A DNA stretch of 64,000 bases from CADEDH01 sp039201605 (GCA_039201605.1 JBCCRO010000013.1:62001-126000), one strand, 5' to 3'; numbered from the stretch's first letter, positions 16,448-25,119 are shown. Numbers and translations are program-made. Notes: generated by a model not told the origin, from the sequence alone.

Positions 16448-18199
16448 CTACGGCATCGGCTGATAGGCGCCGACGGTGGCGCCCGACACCGGCCGCTCGG
16501 TGGCGTCGGCGTCGAAGGGCACGTGCGGCGAGGTGGGGATCGACTGGCCGACCAACAGGCTGGACGACAACGGCCGGAAGTCGTTGGTCAGCGGATCGAG
16601 CCCGGGGTTCACCAGGCCCGGATCTTCGGTGATCACCAGGTCGAGTTCGGTGTCGGGACCGGTGTGGATGTCGGTCACGAAGACGTTGCCGCCCATGACG
16701 ATGTCCGACACGTTCTTCATCGTCATCGACTCCGCCCCGGGAAGGCTCCAGGCCAGGTTGTTGAGGAAGCGCACGTCGGTGCTCCGGGCGGCCGACAGCT
16801 CCGTCTTCCCTCCGAGGAGGCCCTCGGTCCGCCCGTTGCCGTAGGTCGTGTTGTGGACCACGTCGACTCGCGACGCCTCGTTGACGAGCACGCCCCGGCC
16901 GCCGTTGTCGAACACGACGTTGTTCGCCACCAGCATGCGGCCGGTGTAGCCGGTCTCATCGGTCTGATCGATGATGATGCCGTTGCCGTCGGTGATGACC
17001 TGCTCGTTCGGGACGAACCGGGAGTACACCTTGTTCTCGTTGCGGTAGACGACGTTGCCGACGATCACGTCGTGGTAGCCGTCGACGGCGGCGTCGATAC
17101 CGAGGTCGACGGCGTGCCAGATCGAGATGCCGCTCCCCTGCTCGGTGCCCCAGTAGGAGTTCTCGAACACCTCGTTGTAGAGGATCTCCACGTTGGAGGC
17201 TTCGACGGTGGCGATGCCGCCCACCGGCATCTGGGAGACCCGGTTGCCGGTGATACGGACGTGGTGCGAGCCGCGGACGAGCACGCCCCAGCCGTACGGA
17301 TTGTCGGGGCCGAAGCCCTCGCCCACCACCTCGATGCCCTCGAACACCACGTAGTCGGCCCGGATCTCGACGGCGTTGCCGTTGGTCGCCACCACACGGG
17401 GCACCGCCCCGGGGGCGGCCTTGATCGTCACCCAGGCGTCGGCGGTACCCCCGTTGTTGAGGATGTAGTGCGAGTTGCCCGGCTCGAGCAGCTCCCGGTA
17501 GTCGCCCGAGAGCAGGTGCAGGGTCTGCCCCGGCTGGAGCTGGTCCATGGCGCCCTGCAACGTGCCCCAGGCCGTGGCCTGGGTCTGGCCGTCGCTGGTG
17601 TCGCTGCCGCCCACCGGGTCGACCCACAGGATGTTCGGGTCGGTGTCGACCGACGAGCTGGCGATCGAGGTCTCGGTCTGCTCCCGGGCCGGCGGGGCCG
17701 CCGTCAGCGACTCCCGGATCGCTCCCTGATCGACGTTCTCCACCTCGGCGGCGGTGACATCGGGCCCCCTGGTGCTGGCGTACAGCACGCCGCCGGCGAC
17801 CACGAGGGCCAGGATGGCGACGGTGGCCAGGGCGCCTCCCAGCCAGCGGCGCGAGGCGCCGTCCTCGGGCTCCCATTCGTCGTAACCGCTCCGATGGTCG
17901 ACGTAGCCACCCTGGTGGTCGTCGTAGTAGCCGTCGTCATCGAAGTCGTCGGCGCCGGGGCTCGGCTGCGGCCGGTCGCCGAGGCGATGGGTGGGGCCGG
18001 GCACGTGGTCGACCGGCCCGTAGCCCGCGTCGTGGCCGGGGGCGCTCCGGTACTCCGGGCGGGGGGCTCGACCGTCCCCGATCGGCTGGCGATCCTCGAC
18101 CGGCAGGTCGGTGAAGCGGGCGGGATCGGGAACCGTGGCGGCGCCACGAGCCCGACGACGATCGTCGTCCGCGAACTCGGATTCGAGGATGCTGCCCAT
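16448..18199 (-). CDS. Membrane-anchored right-handed beta-helix protein (paralog 1)
   Basis: A 583-residue type II membrane protein. Residues 1-~125 are a charged, His/Asp/Tyr-rich cytoplasmic tail; one membrane helix (about 127-150, GGALATVAILALVVAGGVLYA) follows, then a linker. From ~190 the exported part begins with ILWVDPVGGSDTSDGQT, the entry motif of DUF1565/pectate-lyase-like beta-helices, and contains repeated Asn/Val-rich coils (VVFEGIEVVGEG, VRITGNRVSQMP, VEILYNEVFENS, MLVANNVVFDNGG). Such domains bind or cleave polysaccharides. No catalytic residues can be assigned. It is a paralog of the adjacent upstream gene on the same strand. Confidence 0.8.
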   Translation of the reverse strand: MGSILESEFADDDRRRARGAATVPDPARFTDLPVEDRQPIGDGRAPRPEYRSAPGHDAGYGPVDHVPGPTHRLGDRPQPSPGADDFDDDGYYDDHQGGYVDHRSGYDEWEPEDGASRRWLGGALATVAILALVVAGGVLYASTRGPDVTAAEVENVDQGAIRESLTAAPPAREQTETSIASSSVDTDPNILWVDPVGGSDTSDGQTQATAWGTLQGAMDQLQPGQTLHLLSGDYRELLEPGNSHYILNNGGTADAWVTIKAAPGAVPRVVATNGNAVEIRADYVVFEGIEVVGEGFGPDNPYGWGVLVRGSHHVRITGNRVSQMPVGGIATVEASNVEILYNEVFENSYWGTEQGSGISIWHAVDLGIDAAVDGYHDVIVGNVVYRNENKVYSRFVPNEQVITDGNGIIIDQTDETGYTGRMLVANNVVFDNGGRGVLVNEASRVDVVHNTTYGNGRTEGLLGGKTELSAARSTDVRFLNNLAWSLPGAESMTMKNVSDIVMGGNVFVTDIHTGPDTELDLVITEDPGLVNPGLDPLTNDFRPLSSSLLVGQSIPTSPHVPFDADATERPVSGATVGAYQPMP

Positions 18200-18307
18200 G
18201 TCCCGCCGGCTGGTCGTGCCCGCACTGCCGTGGCGGGACCCGACGGACCAGGGTACTCAAAGCTTCAACAAGGATGTTGGTAGCCCGGGGGTGAAAGGCC
18301 GAACGGC

Positions 18308-20890
18308 TCAGTTTCCGGCGGGATCCGCGGCCGGAGCGGGCTCGTAGGCGCCGACCGCGCCCGGTGTCGGCCGGTCGGAACCGTCGAGATCGACCCCGAT
18401 CGGGCGGTCGAGGCCGATGCCGACCTGGGTGGCGAGGCCACCGGCGACGGGGTGGAAGTCGACCGCTGCCGGATCGAGCCCGGGGGCCACCAGACCGGGG
18501 TCGCCGGTGACGACGCGGTCCTGATCGCCGGCGTAGGCGTCCTGGTTGGTCGAGACGAGCAGGTTGCCGCCGGTCACGATGCCGTTGGAGGTGTTGTAGC
18601 GAAGGGCCGGGGCGCCGGGCAGGGCCCAGGACAGGTTGTTGAGAAAGCGGACGTCGTTGGCCCGCCCTGCTGCCAGCTCCACCGGGCCGCCCTCGAGGGC
18701 GCCCGTCCTGCCGTTGTGGTAGGTCGTGTTGTGGTACACATCGACCCGCGACGACTCGAGCACCAGGATCGCCCGGCCGCCGTTGTCGAAGATCACGTTG
18801 TTGGCGACCAGGGTCCGGCCCGTGTAGCCGGTGGGGTCGTTCTGGTCGACGATGATGCCGTTGCCGTCGGTGATCGAGCCGTTGTTGCGGAACCGGGACG
18901 GCACCTTGTTCTCGTTGCGGTAGATGACGTTCCCGCTGATCACGTTGTGGTAGCCGTCGGCGTCGGGCTCGGTACCGCGGTCCCGGGCGTTCCAGATCGA
19001 GATCCCGCTCCCCTGTTCGGTCCCCCAGAAGGAGTTCTCGAACACGTGGTTGTCGGAGAAGACGAGGTTCGAGGCACCGACCGAGCCGATGCCGCCGACC
19101 GGCATGCCCGACACGACGTTGTCGGTGATTCTGACGTGGTGGGCGTCGCGCACGAGCACGCCCCAGCCGTAGGGGTTGTCGGCGCTGAAGCCCTCGCCCC
19201 GCAACTCGATCCCGGACACCTCGACGTAGTCGGATCGCACCGAGATGCCGTTGCCGACGGTGGCCAGGATGGTCGGGCTCTGCTCCGGGCCGGCCGTGAT
19301 CGTCACCCAGGCATCGGCGTTCCCGCCGCGTTCGACCACGTAGTGGGCCTGGCGCTCGTGGAGCTCGGTGTAGTCCCCGGTCATCAGATAGATCGTCTGG
19401 CCCGGCTGCACCCGGTCGAGGGCGCCCTGGAGCGAGGCCCACGGGGCGTCCGGGGTCTGGCCGTCGTTGGCCTCGTCACCGTCGGGGCCGACCCAGAACG
19501 TGTTGGGATCGGTGTCGACGAAGGGAAGCTCGCGCGCTTCGAGCAGACCGGCCGCGGCGGCGGTGGTGGTCGAGCCGACAGCGCCCTCGTCGCCGTTGTC
19601 GGCCCGGGGAAGGGTGATCGAGGTGACGGTGTCGATCTCGAGCGGGGCCGGAGTGGTGCTGTCGGGGTTGCTGATCTGTTGACCGTCGTCGCCGGTGAGC
19701 AGGGTCACCACGATCACGATGGCCATGATCAGGGCCACCGGGGCCACGAGACGGACCCAGCGCTGCTCGCCGGGATGGTCGTCGCCGTCGTCGGCTGTGC
19801 TCTCGACGGCGATCGGTTCGCCTCGCCTCGGTCCGGGGAGCGGCTCGCCGTGGACCGGGTCGCCGTGGTACGGCCCGTCGTGAACGACGTCCCCGTGGAC
19901 GGGCTCGTCCGTCCAATCGTCGGCGGGGTGAACACCGCCGGGCCGGTCGACGGCGAGACGATCACGCCACCGCAACTCGACGGTGGCCTCGTCCTGCCAG
20001 CCGTGACCGGCCCAGTCGGCGGCGACCGGCTCGTCCCCGGTCAGCTCACCCTCGACCGGCTCATCGTCGGACCACTCGCCATCGACCCAGTCGCCATCGA
20101 CCGGCTCTCCGTCGGACCACTCGCAATCGACCCAGTCACCGTCGACCCAGTCATCGCCGGACCACTCGTCCTCGGACCAGCCACCGCCGGACCACTCATC
20201 GTCGACCCATCGCCCATCGCCGCGGACCACCTGGCCCCGGGCCTCGTAGCCCCCGATCTCGTGCCCCCGCACCTCCTGGCCCCGGAGCTCGTAGCCCCCG
20301 ATCTCGTGCCCCCGCAACTCGTGGCTCCGGAGCTCGGGGCCCCGGGCCTCGTAGCCCTGCACCTCGTGGCTCCGGAGCTCGGGGCTCCGGTCGTGGGCGG
20401 CACGGGGTCGGTCCGGCGGGCTGTCGTGCCAGACCTGCTGCGGCCCGGGCCGGCCGCCACCGTCGAGCCGACGATCGTCCCCGTCGTCCTGTGGGTAGGC
20501 GTCGGCGCCAACGTCGTCGTACCCGTCGTAGCCGTAGGCAGCGCCGATGTCATCGTCGTAGGCACCGTCGTCGCCGCCGTGGTCATGCTGGTCGTACCGG
20601 TGGTCGCCGTACTCCTGATGGACGTCGTCGTCGACCAGGCGATCGTCGTCGACCAGGCGATCGTCGTCGACCGGGAGATCGTCGTCGGCCACGCCGACCT
20701 GCGCCTGGGCGGGGACGTCGTCGGTCCACACCGGACCGAAGAAGTCGTCCAGAGCGGCCGTCGAGCCGGGGTCGGCGCCGGGAGCGAGATCGGCCAGACC
20801 AGGGATGTCGTCGATCGGCGGCGGAAACCCGACGCCCCGCCGTCGACCCGTCGGCCTGCGGCCATCGAGCCCCTCTGAACGAACGGTCAT
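18308..20890 (-). CDS. Membrane-anchored beta-helix protein with long repetitive cytoplasmic tail (paralog 2)
   Basis: An 860-residue protein of the same plan as its neighbour but with a cytoplasmic tail of ~378 residues. The tail has acidic repeats (DDDRLV, about 75-89), eleven pentapeptide repeats of type HELRG/YEARG (170-224), and Trp/Asp-rich repeats (DWVDGDW, DEWSG, 231-278). The membrane helix is at about 380-398. The exported domain starts near residue 450 (TFWVGPDGDEANDGQT) and closely matches paralog 1: both have YGWGVLVR, GTEQGSGISIW, NENKV, DGNGIIIDQ and VGAYEP/VGAYQP. AGGAG precedes the ATG at 20890. Only 108 nt separate the two genes. Function unknown; a surface polysaccharide-interacting protein is likely. 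Confidence 0.8.
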   Translation of the reverse strand: MTVRSEGLDGRRPTGRRRGVGFPPPIDDIPGLADLAPGADPGSTAALDDFFGPVWTDDVPAQAQVGVADDDLPVDDDRLVDDDRLVDDDVHQEYGDHRYDQHDHGGDDGAYDDDIGAAYGYDGYDDVGADAYPQDDGDDRRLDGGGRPGPQQVWHDSPPDRPRAAHDRSPELRSHEVQGYEARGPELRSHELRGHEIGGYELRGQEVRGHEIGGYEARGQVVRGDGRWVDDEWSGGGWSEDEWSGDDWVDGDWVDCEWSDGEPVDGDWVDGEWSDDEPVEGELTGDEPVAADWAGHGWQDEATVELRWRDRLAVDRPGGVHPADDWTDEPVHGDVVHDGPYHGDPVHGEPLPGPRRGEPIAVESTADDGDDHPGEQRWVRLVAPVALIMAIVIVVTLLTGDDGQQISNPDSTTPAPLEIDTVTSITLPRADNGDEGAVGSTTTAAAAGLLEARELPFVDTDPNTFWVGPDGDEANDGQTPDAPWASLQGALDRVQPGQTIYLMTGDYTELHERQAHYVVERGGNADAWVTITAGPEQSPTILATVGNGISVRSDYVEVSGIELRGEGFSADNPYGWGVLVRDAHHVRITDNVVSGMPVGGIGSVGASNLVFSDNHVFENSFWGTEQGSGISIWNARDRGTEPDADGYHNVISGNVIYRNENKVPSRFRNNGSITDGNGIIVDQNDPTGYTGRTLVANNVIFDNGGRAILVLESSRVDVYHNTTYHNGRTGALEGGPVELAAGRANDVRFLNNLSWALPGAPALRYNTSNGIVTGGNLLVSTNQDAYAGDQDRVVTGDPGLVAPGLDPAAVDFHPVAGGLATQVGIGLDRPIGVDLDGSDRPTPGAVGAYEPAPAADPAGN
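20057..20383. repeat. 15-bp minisatellite and adjacent acidic/Trp repeats inside paralog 2
   Basis: From 20219 to 20383 about eleven tandem 15-bp units (such as CTCGTAGCCCCCGAT and CTCGTGGCTCCGGAG on the plus strand) encode pentapeptides HELRG, YEARG, HEIGG. From 20057 to about 20200 a looser array encodes Asp/Trp repeats (DWVDGDW, GEWSDDEP). No spacers separate the units, so this is coding minisatellite, not a CRISPR array. A third array of 18-bp units lies at about 20630-20690. Confidence 0.8.
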
Positions 20891-20920
20891 CGGCTCCTCG
20901 GTAGATCGTCGCCCCGCAGG

Positions 20921-20926
20921 ACTCTA
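20921..20926 (-). promoter_or_regulatory. -10 box (TAGAGT) upstream of beta-helix paralog 2
   Basis: TAGAGT on the minus strand lies 30 nt before the ATG at 20890, leaving a leader with the GAGGAG ribosome binding site. It may drive both beta-helix genes. Confidence 0.35.
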
Positions 20927-20964
20927 GCAGCGGGACCTCGGTGACCCGGGGCCGGCCCGCCCGG

Positions 20965-22332
20965 TCACCGGGTGAGGCGGCTCTCCACCCCGGCCCTGGC
21001 GAACACCTTGCCGGCCGCCGCCGACGCCTCGGCCATCAGCGCCTTCTCGTCGACTCCGACCACGGCGCCGTCGTCGATCACGAGGCGCCCGTCCACCAGT
21101 ACGTGGCGCACGTCGGCCGGCGAGGCGCAGAACACCAGCGCACTGGGGACCCGGTGAACGGGGGCGGTGAACACCGAGTCGAGCGCCACCACGAGCACGT
21201 CGGCCAGCGATCCGGGCGCCAGCATCCCGATGCCGTCGATGCCGGTGGCGGCCGACCCGCCCCGGCAGGCCAGGGTGATGGCGTCCTCCGGCTGGAGGGC
21301 CATGGCGTCGAGATGGTGCACCTTCTGCAGCAGCACGGTGGCCTTGAGCACCTCGAACATGTCCTGGCGGTTGTTGCTGCCGGGCCCGTCCGAGGCCAGC
21401 GCCACCCGTATGCCCCGGGCCCGCATGTCGAGGATCCGGGCCACACCGGAGGCCAGGTACATGTTGGAGACCGGACAGTGCACCACGACGGCGTCCCGCC
21501 GGGCGATCAGGTCGAGTTCCTCGTCGTCGAGCCACACGCTGTGGGCCAACTGCACGTCGGGGCCGAGCACCCCGATGTCCTCCAACCACACGGCGTGGCG
21601 GACCCCGCGCTCCTCCAGGTTGAGCTGCACCTCCTCGTCGGTCTCTGCGCAGTGGATGTGGCAACCGGCCCCCCAGGACCGGGCGTCGTCGACGACGAGC
21701 CGCATCGCCTCCTCGGTGCAGCCCCACGGCAGGAGGGGGGCGGTCTCGATCCGGATGCGGCCGCCGCCGTGGCCGTGCCACCGGTCCCGCAGCTCGGCGG
21801 TGCGGGCGATCGTCTCGGTCGGGGTCTCCTGCATGCGCGGCGGGTAGTGCCGATCGGCCCAGCCCCGGGCGAGCAGAAACCGCACCCCGAGTTCGTCGGC
21901 CGCCCGGCACACGGCATCGTCGATCAGGGGGTCGACGTGGACGTACTGGTGGTCGAGGACGGTGGTGGCCCCGCCCCGCAGGTTCTCGATGATGCCGACC
22001 TTGGCCGCCAGGTAGGCGGCCTCGGCGTCGAGATGCTGGGCGCCGGGCCAAATGCACTCCCGCAGCCAGTCGAGGAGGGCCTTGTCGTCGGCCAGACCCC
22101 GGAAGAACGTCTGGAAGAGATGGGTGTGGGCGTTGGTCATGCCCGGCATGACGGCCGACCCGGTGGCATCGATGGTGTGGTCGACCCCGTCGACGAGCTC
22201 GGCCGACGGCTCACCGGCGCCGACGGCCACGATCCTGGTCCCCTCGATGTGGACCCACCCGGGATCGTGGATGGTGAAGGCGTCGTCGACGGTGAGCACG
22301 GCGCCGCCGTGGATGAGGGTCTGAGTGGTCAT
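20965..22332 (-). CDS. Amidohydrolase (TrzN/AtzA/SsnA-type deaminase or chlorohydrolase)
   Basis: A 455-residue metal-dependent hydrolase. Seen: the opening HTHLF (His69, His71) metal site, HCAETDEE with the third His region, LAHSVWLDDEE, a second His in VVVHCPVSNMYLA and the Asp in ALASDGPGSNN, giving the mononuclear-metal set of the ATZ/TRZ subfamily. C-terminal ITLACRGGSAATGID and DVLVV closing strands complete the composite beta domain. Members deaminate guanine, 8-oxoguanine, cytosine analogs or s-triazines; LPWGCTEEAM does not allow a specific call. Divergent from the flavodoxin-fold gene. Confidence 0.85.
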   Translation of the reverse strand: MTTQTLIHGGAVLTVDDAFTIHDPGWVHIEGTRIVAVGAGEPSAELVDGVDHTIDATGSAVMPGMTNAHTHLFQTFFRGLADDKALLDWLRECIWPGAQHLDAEAAYLAAKVGIIENLRGGATTVLDHQYVHVDPLIDDAVCRAADELGVRFLLARGWADRHYPPRMQETPTETIARTAELRDRWHGHGGGRIRIETAPLLPWGCTEEAMRLVVDDARSWGAGCHIHCAETDEEVQLNLEERGVRHAVWLEDIGVLGPDVQLAHSVWLDDEELDLIARRDAVVVHCPVSNMYLASGVARILDMRARGIRVALASDGPGSNNRQDMFEVLKATVLLQKVHHLDAMALQPEDAITLACRGGSAATGIDGIGMLAPGSLADVLVVALDSVFTAPVHRVPSALVFCASPADVRHVLVDGRLVIDDGAVVGVDEKALMAEASAAAGKVFARAGVESRLTR

Positions 22333-22378
22333 GGGTTCCTGCGGTTCGGGCCGGCGGCGACGGTACCGGCGGGAGGAC

Positions 22379-22384
22379 TAGGGT
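22379..22384 (+). promoter_or_regulatory. -10 box (TAGGGT) for a leaderless flavodoxin-fold gene
   Basis: TAGGGT ends 6 nt before the ATG at 22391. The gap reads CGAAGG, which could also be a minimal ribosome binding site, but the spacing fits leaderless initiation. Confidence 0.45.
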
Positions 22385-22390
22385 CGAAGG

Positions 22391-22972
22391 ATGCGGGTCT
22401 TGCTGGTCGACGGACGGCGACAATCGGTCGAGGGGACGGGACCGGCGGTCGACACGGCGGTGGACACGGTGGCCGTGGCCGAGGCGGCCCTGGCCGAGCG
22501 GGCCCACGAGACGACGGTACTGTCGCTGACCGGTGAGGGGTTCGACCGGTACATGTCGACCGAGGAACGCCGGGCGTACCACGAGGCCGACAACCTGGTC
22601 ACCCCGGCGCAGCAGCGCTCAGCCGAGCTCCTCCGCTCGGCCGAGGCCCTTCTGGTGGTGGGCGCCATTCGAGGTGGCACGATCGATCCGCTGGTCAAGA
22701 GCTGGTTCGAGCGGGTGTTCGTACCCGGGGTGTCGTTCGCCTTCACCGACAGCGGACGCATCACCCGAGCCCTGACCCACATCCGCCGGGTGGGGATGAT
22801 CCTGTCCTGTCCCGACGGCGACGCCGCCCCCCATCGGCGCGGCGCGTCGACCCGATCGGTGCTGCGCGGGGTCCGGCTCAACGCCGCCCGATCCTGTCGG
22901 AGCACCTACGTCGCCCTCGGACCGGCCGACGACGTCGAAGCGACCGTGACCCGGGCCCTGGCCCGCTGGTAG
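22391..22972 (+). CDS. Divergent flavodoxin-fold NAD(P)H oxidoreductase-like protein
   Basis: A 193-residue protein of the Flavodoxin_2 (NQO/KefF-type) family. The best match is VKSWFERVFVPGVSFAF, the loop after the central flavin-binding segment. The opening strand MRVLLVDGRR and the alternation of strands and helices also fit. The usual PxWWxGxPA flavin-binding motif is replaced by VGAIRGGTIDP, so FMN/FAD contacts may be altered. The usual role is two-electron reduction of quinones or other electrophiles. Convergent with the next gene, a smaller member of the same family (21-nt gap). Confidence 0.7.
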   Translation: MRVLLVDGRRQSVEGTGPAVDTAVDTVAVAEAALAERAHETTVLSLTGEGFDRYMSTEERRAYHEADNLVTPAQQRSAELLRSAEALLVVGAIRGGTIDPLVKSWFERVFVPGVSFAFTDSGRITRALTHIRRVGMILSCPDGDAAPHRRGASTRSVLRGVRLNAARSCRSTYVALGPADDVEATVTRALARW

Positions 22973-22993
22973 CCCGACCGCCGCACGAGGGCG

Positions 22994-23491
22994 TCAACCA
23001 CGGGCGAAGCGTTCCTCGACCACGTCGAGGTGGGCCGCCACCGCCTCCCGGGGCCGTCGGTCCACCTTGTACAGCGCCAACCACTGGAACCGGGCCGAGG
23101 GGGCGCACACCGGGAGCACGTTGCGACGCAGGTGACGTCGGCCCCACTCCCCCTGCATGATGTTGAGAAGGCGGCTCGAGCCGAGCGACGTGACCGCCGT
23201 GAGCCGGTCGACGGCGGCCAGGGGTCGGGCGGCGCCGTCCGCCGGATCGAGCCCGGCGGTGTCGTGGAGCCAGTCGAGGAGCTGGGCCGGCTGGCCGCCC
23301 CACCACGTGGGGTAGACCAACACCAGATGCTCGCAGACGGCGAGGTCGGCCGGTTGCGGTGGAGGGTCGGTGGCGAGCCGGTGGACCCGGTAGGGGCTGC
23401 CGGCTCGATCCAGACCGGCTTCCACCCGATCGCAGAGGGCCGCGTTGAGACTCTCGGGCACCGGGTGGGCCTGTACGACCACGGTGGTCAC
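22994..23491 (-). CDS. Flavodoxin-fold NAD(P)H-dependent oxidoreductase (KefF/MdaB-like)
   Basis: A 165-residue protein. Seen: TTVVVQAHPVPESLNAAL at the N-terminus, the classic Flavodoxin_2 opening; LVYPTWWGGQPAQLLDWL, the flavin-binding loop; and an SLGSSRLLN segment near the second flavin loop. It is shorter than E. coli KefF but contains all core strands. It likely reduces quinones or related compounds with NAD(P)H and FMN. It follows the luciferase-like gene by 6 nt on the same strand and is surely co-transcribed with it. Confidence 0.8.
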   Translation of the reverse strand: MTTVVVQAHPVPESLNAALCDRVEAGLDRAGSPYRVHRLATDPPPQPADLAVCEHLVLVYPTWWGGQPAQLLDWLHDTAGLDPADGAARPLAAVDRLTAVTSLGSSRLLNIMQGEWGRRHLRRNVLPVCAPSARFQWLALYKVDRRPREAVAAHLDVVEERFARG

Positions 23492-23497
23492 GGGCGC

Positions 23498-24652
23498 TCA
23501 GCCCAACTGCGGCAGCACGCCCTCGGCCAGCCGGTGGAGCTGGTCCTCGACCTGGCCGTAGGGGTCGCCGGGCATGGCGGGGAAGAACACCAGATTGTCG
23601 ACGCCGCCGAGGTGGTCGCGCCACCAGGACAGCTGCTCGGCCACCTCGTCGGCGGTGCCCACCACCCACACCCGATTGTCGAGCGACTCCTCCAGGGTGG
23701 GGATGAGGCCGGGGGCCGCCGGCTTGCCGTCGGGGCCCATGTAGCCCCGGGACCACCCGTAGGGACCGAGGAACTTCCAGAACTCGTCGTGGCCGTTTCG
23801 CACCTGGGCGATGGCGGCCTCGCGGGTGTCGGCCACGCACGTGTTGACCACCAGGGTCCTCTTTTCACCCGCCGCCAGCGTCCGCCCGTGGGCCTCGGCG
23901 TACACCTCGGCATAGCGATCCCAGAACTGCTTGGTGAAGGTGTGGTGCTTGAGCCAGAACACGCCGCCCCAGCCGTAGCGGGGCACCGCTTCGAGCGTCG
24001 GCGGCGAGGTGATGGCCTGCCACATCTCGTAGGGGTACAGGGGTCGCGGGATCAGCGTCAGGTCCTCGACGAAGCCACCCCGGTCGGGGATACCGGGCGC
24101 CGGGAACCGGTAGACGTCGCCCGAGAAGCTGAAGCGCTCGTTGTCGAGGGCGAGCCGGAGGACCTGGGTGGCCTCTTCGAACTGCTTGCGGTTGAAGTCG
24201 TCGGCGTCGACCTTGTCGGGGTTATCGAACGAGCCGATCCTGGAGCCGAAGTTCTCCTGCTCGCGGGGCACCGTGCCTCGACCCACGCCGAGGATGGCCC
24301 GGCCGCCGGAGACGTTGTGCAGGGTGGCGAAGTCCTCGGCCAGGCGGAGCGGATGCCACATGCCGACGACGTTGAACATCATGCCGATGCGGATCCGCTC
24401 GGTGCGCTCGGCCAGGATGGCGCCCGCCATCAGGCCGTTCGGGACCACCTCGTAACCCTCGTACTGGAAGTGGTGCTCGGTGAGCCAGAACGAGTCGTAG
24501 CCGAGCTGATCGGACAGCACACCCATGTCGAGGATGCGCTCGGTCGCCCGCCACACCTCCTTGGCCCCGTACCGACGGTCGGTCGGCGCCGGCGGCCCGG
24601 CCCCGGCATCGTCCATCTCCACGCCACCGAACAGGAAGATCCCCGCTTTCAT
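23498..24652 (-). CDS. LLM class flavin-dependent monooxygenase (bacterial luciferase family)
   Basis: A 384-residue TIM-barrel enzyme. Seen: KAGIFLFGG start, DQLGYDSFWLTEHHF (the conserved luciferase-like block), GMMFNVVGMWHPLRLAEDFATL, GRAILGVGRGTVPRE and a C-terminal VGTADEVAEQLSWWRDHLG block. The family oxidises long-chain or heterocyclic substrates with FMNH2 and O2, needing a separate flavin reductase; the co-transcribed flavodoxin-fold gene 6 nt downstream could supply it (inference). The ATG at 24652 is supported by a TAGAGT box 7 nt upstream. Substrate unknown. Confidence 0.88.
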   Translation of the reverse strand: MKAGIFLFGGVEMDDAGAGPPAPTDRRYGAKEVWRATERILDMGVLSDQLGYDSFWLTEHHFQYEGYEVVPNGLMAGAILAERTERIRIGMMFNVVGMWHPLRLAEDFATLHNVSGGRAILGVGRGTVPREQENFGSRIGSFDNPDKVDADDFNRKQFEEATQVLRLALDNERFSFSGDVYRFPAPGIPDRGGFVEDLTLIPRPLYPYEMWQAITSPPTLEAVPRYGWGGVFWLKHHTFTKQFWDRYAEVYAEAHGRTLAAGEKRTLVVNTCVADTREAAIAQVRNGHDEFWKFLGPYGWSRGYMGPDGKPAAPGLIPTLEESLDNRVWVVGTADEVAEQLSWWRDHLGGVDNLVFFPAMPGDPYGQVEDQLHRLAEGVLPQLG

Positions 24653-24659
24653 GCCCCCA

Positions 24660-24665
24660 ACTCTA
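24660..24665 (-). promoter_or_regulatory. -10 box (TAGAGT) for a leaderless LLM monooxygenase mRNA
   Basis: TAGAGT on the minus strand ends 7 nt before the ATG at 24652. The gap (TGGGGGC) is G-rich but close enough for leaderless initiation. Confidence 0.45.
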
Positions 24666-24719
24666 GGTGCAGGGCCGCGGCGGGGGTAGCTCCGGGGCGG
24701 TTGCGGCGGCGCCTGGCGG

Positions 24720-25016
24720 TCAGGCAGGAAAGACGGCGGCAACGCGCAGGGAACGACACGTCGGTTCCCGACGGAGTTCGCCCATTGCGGCGTCGACGGC
24801 GGCGACCTGCTCCGGGGTGACGGCGTCCCAGTCGGCCTTGGAGCGCCACCAGATGACGGCCTCGACCCGCCATGGGTCGTCGTCGGCAACCCAGACCTGC
24901 TTGGCCTCAAACCCGTCGACGGTGGCCAGGAAGGCGGTCCAGACCTCGGCGTCGGCGGCCAGCCAGGCGGCGTGATCCACAGGGTCGATCCGGAAGGTGA
25001 GGATCTCGACGACCAT
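24720..25016 (-). CDS. TIGR03792-like small protein (antibiotic biosynthesis monooxygenase-like fold)
   Basis: A 98-residue protein starting MVVEILTFRIDP, with AEVWTAFLATVDGFEAKQVWV and VEAVIWWRSKADWDAV. This matches my memory of the TIGR03792 pattern, a dimeric alpha+beta barrel related to ABM domains. No catalytic residues are known. The ATG at 25016 is preceded by TAGGCT 8 nt upstream (leaderless); a longer upstream frame is rejected. It is divergent from the ABC importer genes and 67 nt upstream of the LLM monooxygenase gene on the same strand. Confidence 0.7.
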   Translation of the reverse strand: MVVEILTFRIDPVDHAAWLAADAEVWTAFLATVDGFEAKQVWVADDDPWRVEAVIWWRSKADWDAVTPEQVAAVDAAMGELRREPTCRSLRVAAVFPA

Positions 25017-25024
25017 GGGCGCCG

Positions 25025-25030
25025 AGCCTA
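25025..25030 (-). promoter_or_regulatory. -10 box (TAGGCT) for the TIGR03792-like gene
   Basis: TAGGCT on the minus strand ends 8 nt before the ATG at 25016, again without room for a ribosome binding site. Confidence 0.4.
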
Positions 25031-25119
25031 GGTGGCGATGGGGCGCGGCGACCGCAACCTGGTGGGCGCCCTGTGTGAACACTTTGTTTCGCTCCTTCCA
25101 TCGGCCCGGAGGCCGCCGC

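Noticed and set aside
20219..20383. CRISPR-like repeat array
   Set aside because: Units are adjacent without spacers, 15 bp long and in frame within a gene, so this is a coding minisatellite.
18452..20878. Long plus-strand open frame opposite the beta-helix paralog 2
   Set aside because: Its Val/Ala/Asp repeats mirror the coding repeats of the real gene; no start signal or domain.
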